Source: Emydura subglobosa
Lineage: Eukaryota > Chordata > Testudines > Chelidae
Assembly (NCBI GenBank): GCA_007922225.1
Contig: ML680046.1
Location: 1,288,660 to 1,352,659, forward strand
Length of the DNA: 64,000 nucleotides
Reading direction: 5' to 3'
A program made the translations under genes and the position numbers. The notes under the pieces are model-generated. The model was given only the letters and a program-made list of their open reading frames with translations, made no database searches and was not told where the DNA came from. Every line of letters begins with the position of its first letter. Within the stretch, counting starts at the first letter, position 1. Shown piece by piece: positions 58,436-64,000 of this stretch.

Positions 58436-58770
58436 TAGAGCTGTGCTAATAAGTGACGCTTTTTGGTTCACTGGCCAAACCTAAACATTAAAAAAACGGT
58501 TCAGGTCAAACTAACAAACTTGTTTTGTTTGACCTGAATCAAAGTTTGTTCTAAAATAAAAGTGAGGCAAAATTTGAAAGAAAAGTTGTTTTTTTCAGTT
58601 TTCTGATTCAAAATGTTGTCTTTAGAAAAATGTCAATTTGGGGGGGATTTGTTTTTTTCCAAACCAAAGCAGTTCAGCAAATTTGACACATTCATCAATA
58701 TTTCAGTCAACCTGTTTGGCGAAAAAATGTTGTCTGACTACATTGACTACATGTTGTCTGAGCACTTCTA
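58436..58770. repeat. A/T-rich MITE-like repeat
   Basis: Starts TAGAGCTGTGC and ends 'gagcacttcta' (reverse complement TAGAAGTGCTC), with 'ttttgaaagaaaag'-type words inside. Looks like the 11140 MITE family. Flanking 8-mers do not match. Confidence 0.45.
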
Positions 58771-58794
58771 TTTAGAATAGCGACACCAACGTTT

Positions 58795-59505
58795 CTCTGA
58801 ATGTCTGCTCAATGTGCAGCATCAGTCAAAAAAGCGAACACTTTAGGAACCATTAGGAAAGTGATGGAAAATATTCTAATGCCACTACATAAATCTATGG
58901 TAGGCCCGCACCTTGAATACTGTGTGCATTTCTGGTCACCTCATCTCAAAAAATGTATTAGAATTGGAAAAAGTACAGATAAGGTCAACAAAAGGGGGGA
59001 TGGCACAGCTTCGTATGAACAGAGAGTAAAAAGACTGGTACTATTCAGCTTAGAAAAGAGATGACTAAGGAGGGAGATATAAGAAAGGTCTATAAAACCA
59101 TAAATGGGTGTGGAGAAAGTGAATAGGGAAGTGTTATTTACCCCTTCACTTAACACAGGAACTGAGGACACCCAATCAAATAAATAGGAAGCAGGTTTAA
59201 AACAAACAAGTACTTCACACAATGCACAGTCATAGTAAACTAGTTGCCAGGGGATGTTTTGAAGCCCAAAAAATATAACTGGATTAAAAAAGAGTTAGCT
59301 AAATTCTTGGAGGATAGGTCCATCAATGGCTACTAGCCAAGATGGTCTGGGATGCAGCCCTAGACTCTGGGTGCCCCTAAGCTTCTGACTGCCAGAAGCT
59401 GGGACTGGTTGGTGGTATTGATTATTTTCTCTGATGCCCCTGGCACCAGCCACTCTTGGAAGACAGGATACTGAATTAGATGGACCATTGGTCTGAACTT
59501 TATGT
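58795..59505 (+). mobile_element. CR1 LINE 3' end
   Basis: The 87-codon frame 58801-59064 (SAQCAASVKKANTLGTIRKV, PHLEYCVHFWSPHLKK, RVKRLVLFSLEKR) is the CR1 ORF2 C-terminal region. The 3'UTR runs to 'gatggaccattggtctgaac'. Downstream frames are broken. Confidence 0.85.
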
Positions 59506-59566
59506 TATGTTAAAATAAGAGTGCAAAAGTTATAGTGACTATAGTCTTTCATTTTTAATTGAGACT

Positions 59567-59580
59567 GGGGGGGGGGGGGG
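59567..59580. repeat. G14 run
   Basis: Fourteen consecutive G residues just after the CR1 tail. Confidence 0.9.
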
Positions 59581-60057
59581 CCTTGCTGTGAATGATTGCA
59601 ACAATGGTGGAAATGCGTAATCCTTAAGAGCAAGAGAACTGAAAAGCCTCTGAAAATGGTGCCTGAGTGGGACTTGTGTAACAGCTGTGGTATAGATGAC
59701 ACCCTTTCGATCAGCAAGTGCACTAGAAGCTGCCTGGCTTGACAATCCTATACAGCAGTTAGGCACAGCTATAGTCCCTGGCCTCTGACTGCGTGAGTTG
59801 CTCAGTCTCCTGGAGCACAAGGCACCATAGAGGATAAGAAAGGGCAGTGTGGGGGTGGGGTTATTCCAGGGGATAGGCTAGACCCCCTGGAACACAAGAG
59901 GAGGAGGAATTTTCCATTTCATGTGAAGGACTTCTGAGTAGAATTCTTCCCAGAGTCATGGGTCACAGTATCTCCACAGCATTGCCAATGTAGAAGAATG
60001 GCTATAAAGTATGACAGAGCCCTGAGCAAGGATTCCAGGATGTAGCCCAGAGACAAT
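59581..60057. other. Anonymous sequence
   Basis: Nothing was recognised. Confidence 0.4.
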
Positions 60058-60130
60058 TAGGAATATAGCAACTGCCATTTTGGATCGGACCCGTGGTCCA
60101 TCTAGTTCAGTATCATGTCTGCAAGTATGT
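60058..60130 (-). mobile_element. CR1 3'-tail fragment
   Basis: 'ccattttggatcggacccgt', 'ggtccatctagttcagtatc' and 'atgtctgcaagt' are the antisense of 'gatactgggctagatggacc...'. Confidence 0.75.
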
Positions 60131-61468
60131 GTTGTGCTGAATCAAGGCCTAAGTCACCTGAAGGGGTCTCAATTAAGTATCATTTATGTTCCCAACAAAC
60201 AGTCATTGATATTAAGTGTCACTGGGGCTAGACAGGTCCCCAAGGAGACCTTGCGATTGGACTGGTTTCCTGAATAAGTATTAAATCCTGGTGCCATTGA
60301 AGTCAAATGCAAAACTCACCTTGCCTTCAATGGAAGCAAGATATAGCCTGACAAATGTTATTTATTCTATACGTTACTGAGACTATCAAAACACACAGGC
60401 GCTTCATTTACAAAATGCTAACTCATTAAAAAAATTAACCCCTTAGATTCATTTTATTCAAAGCATGTTGCTGTTTTGTTTCCAATGTGGCAATTGTTGA
60501 TAAATAAATCAAACTGCACAACAAGTAGTTTGTTTTTATCAGTAGCCCAGCTTCCTGTAAATTGTGGACTAAATGTCCAGATGCTCAGCAATACAGTTCT
60601 TCTGAGGACAAGAGAAACTATGCCCTGTTGACAAAGTAAAGGAAATCTCAGATGGCAACTGGAAACAAGCAAGGATCTTCATTTGATCCCACTGATGAGT
60701 GTGAGTTACATGTCCACCAGTAGCTGGTCCAGAGGCGAAGAGTCTTACAGCTGTATAGGGTGGCCAGTTTTAGTTGGATGTATTCCTGGAGGTTTCCTCC
60801 TATGACAATTTTAATTAAAGACTCAAATTTGATTCCTGGAGACTCTAGGACAATCCTGCAGCATTGGCAACCCTTGCTACAAAGTCTGATTAGCTTAATC
60901 TGTCAAGATTTGTGCTTTTTAAGCTCTGGAGGTCCTCAGTTTGATACATGCATTGGCCAAGATGGCAATCATCACAAAAGTGGAGCTCATCTGGGATTCA
61001 CTCTAACACAAATTTTAAAGCTTTGGGCTTTTAGTTAAAGAGTCAGACTCTCTGCCATGGTGCTAGAACAAACCATATCCTCTGTGGCAAGGGGGTATTA
61101 ACAAACTCACTAGTGCCTTACACAATGTTGAAACTTTGTTTCAATATTTTGATTTGAGATGATATAGCCCTCCAAGCTGCTACACTTCCACACCTACACA
61201 TGCTCGCTTATTACACTCCATCTGTCTAAACAGATAAAGTGAGGTGGGGCTGGACAGGGGCAAAGGTGTATTTGCCTAAATTAGTATCAAAGTAGTTGTA
61301 ATAGAAATGGCAATTTCCTGCAACGTTTTTGACCAACCTTATTGAATTGTTTCAATATTTTAGGAACTGATTGTATTAAAATGCAAGTATGTATGTATTA
61401 TTATGGAGGAGACATGGCTACTCTAAATAATGGAAGTGTTGAGAGTGTCAAAGGACTCTTTGAAACAA
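60131..61468. other. Anonymous sequence, no gene seen
   Basis: ORF 60760-61038 (92 codons) has no recognisable domain. No repeat was recognised. Confidence 0.35.
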
Positions 61469-62245
61469 TGTGCTAGACAAAAAGGTTAAAGGGTATTTCT
61501 AGGAAATTCTTGGAAAGGAGGGGAAGGCAACTTCTCACCTCCAGACACAATCTTTTGAAGTTGCACTCTGAGGGGAAAAAAACCTTTGTCTGCTGATCAC
61601 CTGTTACATGAGGTGGTTATCAGAGTCCCAAAGGAAATAAGAGTGACTCAAATTCTGTACTGAGATAACAGAAAAATTACTTGGTGAGATTTGAAGGACA
61701 GTTCACAGGACAGAGCCCTTGATGGAATGGGTGTTATATCTGGTAAGCATATTAGCATGAGTGTAGGTTCTTTAACAAAGCTCTGTAACGCTTTTGCCTT
61801 AAGAATAAATGTGCTTGCTAAGAAAGCTGTGGGTTAAAAACTGGGGGTAACTATGCTATTTTTAGCCTCTAAGAAACAGACAAGCAGGCTGCTGAGGATG
61901 TCTGTACTGCTGGGGAACTCAGTGTAGGTAGTGCACAGCACAGTCTGGAGAAACCCTGGTCAGGAGGGAGAGAGTCACACAATTGACACCCAAGAGAAAT
62001 GATGGCTGGGAGCTCGCAGCCTGAGACTGGGTGCTTGTGCTGAGTTTCAAGAGGGGAGGAAATACCAGTGCAGCTGCCCTGAACCTGTGACAGTCACAGA
62101 TAGCTACCAGACTAGTCACTATTGTCTGGCATTGACATGTAGGCTGCAGGAGATTTTAAGGAGGTATTTGAGAGACTAAGCTGGTGCTTTATAGATCCTG
62201 ATGGGGCATTTTCCCATACATAAGGGAGACAACTCAGGAAGAGCA
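61469..62245 (+). mobile_element. Possible solo LTR, 777 bp
   Basis: Could begin TGTGCTAGACAA and end GGAAGAGCA, flanked by aacaa at 61464-61468 and 62246-62250. aataaa occurs at about 61803-61808. The flanking 5-mer is low-complexity and the ends share little inverted similarity, so this is only a candidate. Confidence 0.35.
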
Positions 62246-62640
62246 AACAAATGAGAACTCAGAGCTCAAGAAGTTCTATCACACATCCAAACTGTGGCTG
62301 TTTTAGCCAAAATCTGAACTCTTTGATGGGAGGCAGGGGAGGAGTAGAGACATTTTACCATCAGTGGATTTTCTTTTACCCGCTATTAATATTCTCAGCC
62401 CATCTGATACATTTTCCTAGTTCTAATAAATCTGAATTTCCAATGAATTAAAGATAGCCTTTAAGTGATAGAAATTATCATAACAGCTCATTCAACTGTT
62501 TAATAAATGGCTTGTCTAAGGCACTAAAATAGTAGCTTGAGATTTTAATTGTGGAAACAAGTTATTTTAAAATGCACAGTTTTGAAGACTAATTTAGCTA
62601 CATGCTGGGTAACTTAAGACCCAAATACATTTGATTCATG
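62246..62640. other. Anonymous AT-rich sequence
   Basis: Nothing was recognised. Confidence 0.4.
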
Positions 62641-62835
62641 AAGAATGATGGTGTAGCACTGTCGGTCCCAGGATATTGGAGAAAGGTGACTGAGGTAATA
62701 TCTTTTATTGGACCAACTTCTGTGGGTGAGCGAGAGAAGCTTTTGAGCTTCTTGAATTCCTTTGAAAACTTGTCTCTCTCACCCACAGACACTGGTTCAA
62801 TAAAAGATAATACCTCACCCACCTTGTCTCATGAA
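62641..62835. repeat. Foldback repeat, 57-bp arms
   Basis: Arms 62683-62739 and 62769-62825 are inverted copies with a few mismatches and a 1-bp gap; the words are 'gaggtaatatcttttattgg' and 'aataaaagataatacctcac'. The spacer is 29 bp. The head 'gtgtagcactgtcggtccca' is part of a widespread turtle-type interspersed repeat. It makes two mirror-like ORFs (62598-62822 minus, 62638-62841 plus) with similar peptides; neither is a gene. Confidence 0.75.
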
Positions 62836-63079
62836 CAGTGAGGAAGATTTGGACTTCAGCACTGTATTATTTCCTAGTAGAGAGAGAGAGTGTATGGTGG
62901 TGAAGGGAAAGTTTAGGATAATTTATCCTAATCTAGGTTTATTTAGGGTTTGTACAGATCCTGAAGATATGGCTATTGAGGAAGAATATTAGATCACAAC
63001 AGCGGAGCACAGCCTACAGCTTCCATTGCTCCAAAAGCATGTGGTTATAGAAAAGAATCAGAGCCACCATAATCTAGAA
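62836..63079. other. Anonymous; (AG)n near 62880
   Basis: Short 'gtagagagagagagtg' tract; otherwise nothing was recognised. Confidence 0.4.
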
Positions 63080-63160
63080 CAGTGATTCTCAACCTATTTA
63101 CCACTGTGGGCTGCATATGCAGCTCTCTACCTTGTTCTTTGGGCTGCATCCGTTACACTT
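63080..63160. mobile_element. hAT-Charlie-like terminal fragment
   Basis: Begins 'cagtgattctcaacctattt' and continues 'actgtgggctgcatatgcag', close to the familiar Charlie-type 'cagtggttctcaacct' end. The right part is missing. Confidence 0.55.
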
Positions 63161-63164
63161 ATAA

Positions 63165-63780
63165 ATGAAATAAACAGCAGGACCTCATTCAGGAGGATAA
63201 TGCAATATGCCGAGTTTATTGTGAATACAGAAATTTCAAATAACAATTGCCTACACACACACACTCCCCCAAAGGTCTGCAGGTGGAATATAATTACCAG
63301 CCTAAAAATTGCTCAAGTCAATGCACTGGCCAGGTGGACTGAGTACGAGGATGGAGCCGGGCCTCTGTCAGTCACGAATCCGATGCTCCTGGATGTTTGC
63401 AGAACGAACCCAAACTTTTCCCCTTGTCTTTTCACCCCATTTTTATAGTAATCAGTTCCCATTTAGGTCTATGAGTCTTGCTGTGTCATGCTGCTCTGCA
63501 TCCTGGTGTGATTATCAATCACCCATAACGTTGCAAGCATGGCAGCTTTCCGTTATCGCTGTTTCTGTTTCACACTTTGTCTTGTTCCTGTACTTGGGGT
63601 AAACTTCTCTGTACTTCAGGGTTATCTTGGACCACGTTCTTCGGCCATCTGGATTATAAAAGTTGTTCAAGCAAAGTCTCTCCACTCCCTCTCGTTGCTG
63701 GGGAGATTTAGAGTTGCTTCCTTTCCATTTTGTTATCACGCACTTTCCTCAATCACTCAGCTGCTTTTTACTTAAAAAAC
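63165..63780 (-). mobile_element. Possible minus-strand LTR
   Basis: Antisense 'gagtttattgtg' (AATAAA-like reversed, near 63213) and 'catttttatag' (TATA-like reversed, near 63440) in LTR order, within a GC-richer block that truncates the Charlie-like end. ORFs on both strands at 63309-63775 carry no domain. Weak. Confidence 0.25.
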
Positions 63781-64000
63781 AAACCAACTTAAAACAAAAT
63801 TACAATTTCAAATTGAAACTACATTCCAATCAATTGATATACATCAAAAGGGAAAATTACAACTCGAATGAAAGGAAGGATACTAATGTGGAAATAGTTA
63901 TCAATATGAATTCCACTAACATCAAACAGCAAAGTACATTCACAGTAAGTGTTCTTCGATAGGAATCAAGCAAGCAATTGTGTTCTGTAACAGAGAGGCC
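63781..64000. other. Anonymous AT-rich sequence
   Basis: Nothing was recognised. Confidence 0.4.

Noticed and set aside
62598..62841. Pair of similar 67-74 aa ORFs on opposite strands
   Set aside because: Explained by the foldback repeat: each strand of an inverted repeat encodes a similar peptide.
63309..63775. Overlapping ORFs including one with a hydrophobic N-terminus (63539-63775)
   Set aside because: Hydrophobic start looks signal-like, but the ORFs overlap on both strands in an LTR-like GC-richer block, with no domain or splice signals.
1..64000. CRISPR arrays, bacterial operons, tRNA or rRNA genes
   Set aside because: No regularly spaced direct repeats with unique spacers, no operon-like ORF clusters and no cloverleaf were seen; the window is vertebrate-type repeat-rich DNA.

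Overview
The window looks like a vertebrate (amniote) nuclear intergenic or intronic segment with no complete host gene. It is visibly AT-rich with short random ORFs. Its recognisable content is transposon-derived: CR1 LINEs of several ages, MIR/core-SINE-like fragments, hAT and PIF-Harbinger type non-autonomous DNA elements, and solo-LTR-like retroelement pieces. Abundant CR1, hAT elements with 'tgtctacact'-type ends and MIR-type SINEs together point to a turtle, with a crocodilian as second choice. Family assignments come from remembered motifs and could not be searched.

Layout. 1-11 kb: mostly anonymous sequence, a 1.8 kb PIF-Harbinger-like element (2477-4302) flanked by TAA, two CR1 3' fragments, and one weak exon candidate (5465-5543). 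11-16.3 kb: a small hAT-type MITE, then a long minus-strand CR1 (11685-16330) keeping pieces of ORF1 (esterase-like) and endonuclease. This CR1 is apparently missing most of the reverse transcriptase and is broken by two LTR-like insertions. 16-26 kb: mostly anonymous, with MIR and CR1 tails. 26.6-29.3 kb: a CR1 copy inserted in a MITE, with an 8-bp near-identical target duplication outside. 29-41 kb: hAT elements, a near-perfect 55-bp-arm hairpin, a CR1 cut by a 960-bp solo LTR with a perfect 5-bp target duplication, and further LTR-like blocks. 41-47 kb: a plus-strand CR1 RT relic, a Ty3/Gypsy-type integrase relic, and a MIR-like SINE split by an 813-bp solo LTR. 47-64 kb: anonymous sequence, then the youngest-looking element, a minus-strand CR1 with a 542-codon open frame (54070-55698), followed by more MITEs, CR1 tails and a foldback repeat.

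The coding potential seen belongs to retroelements: CR1 reverse transcriptase, endonuclease and ORF1, and Gypsy integrase. Nearly all of it is broken. No tRNA, rRNA, CRISPR or bacterial-type operon was seen. The value of the window is its insertion history: at least four nests allow relative dating of families. I found no evidence for a new biological system; the most testable novelties are the exon candidate, the hairpin element and the U3 tandem duplication in one LTR.
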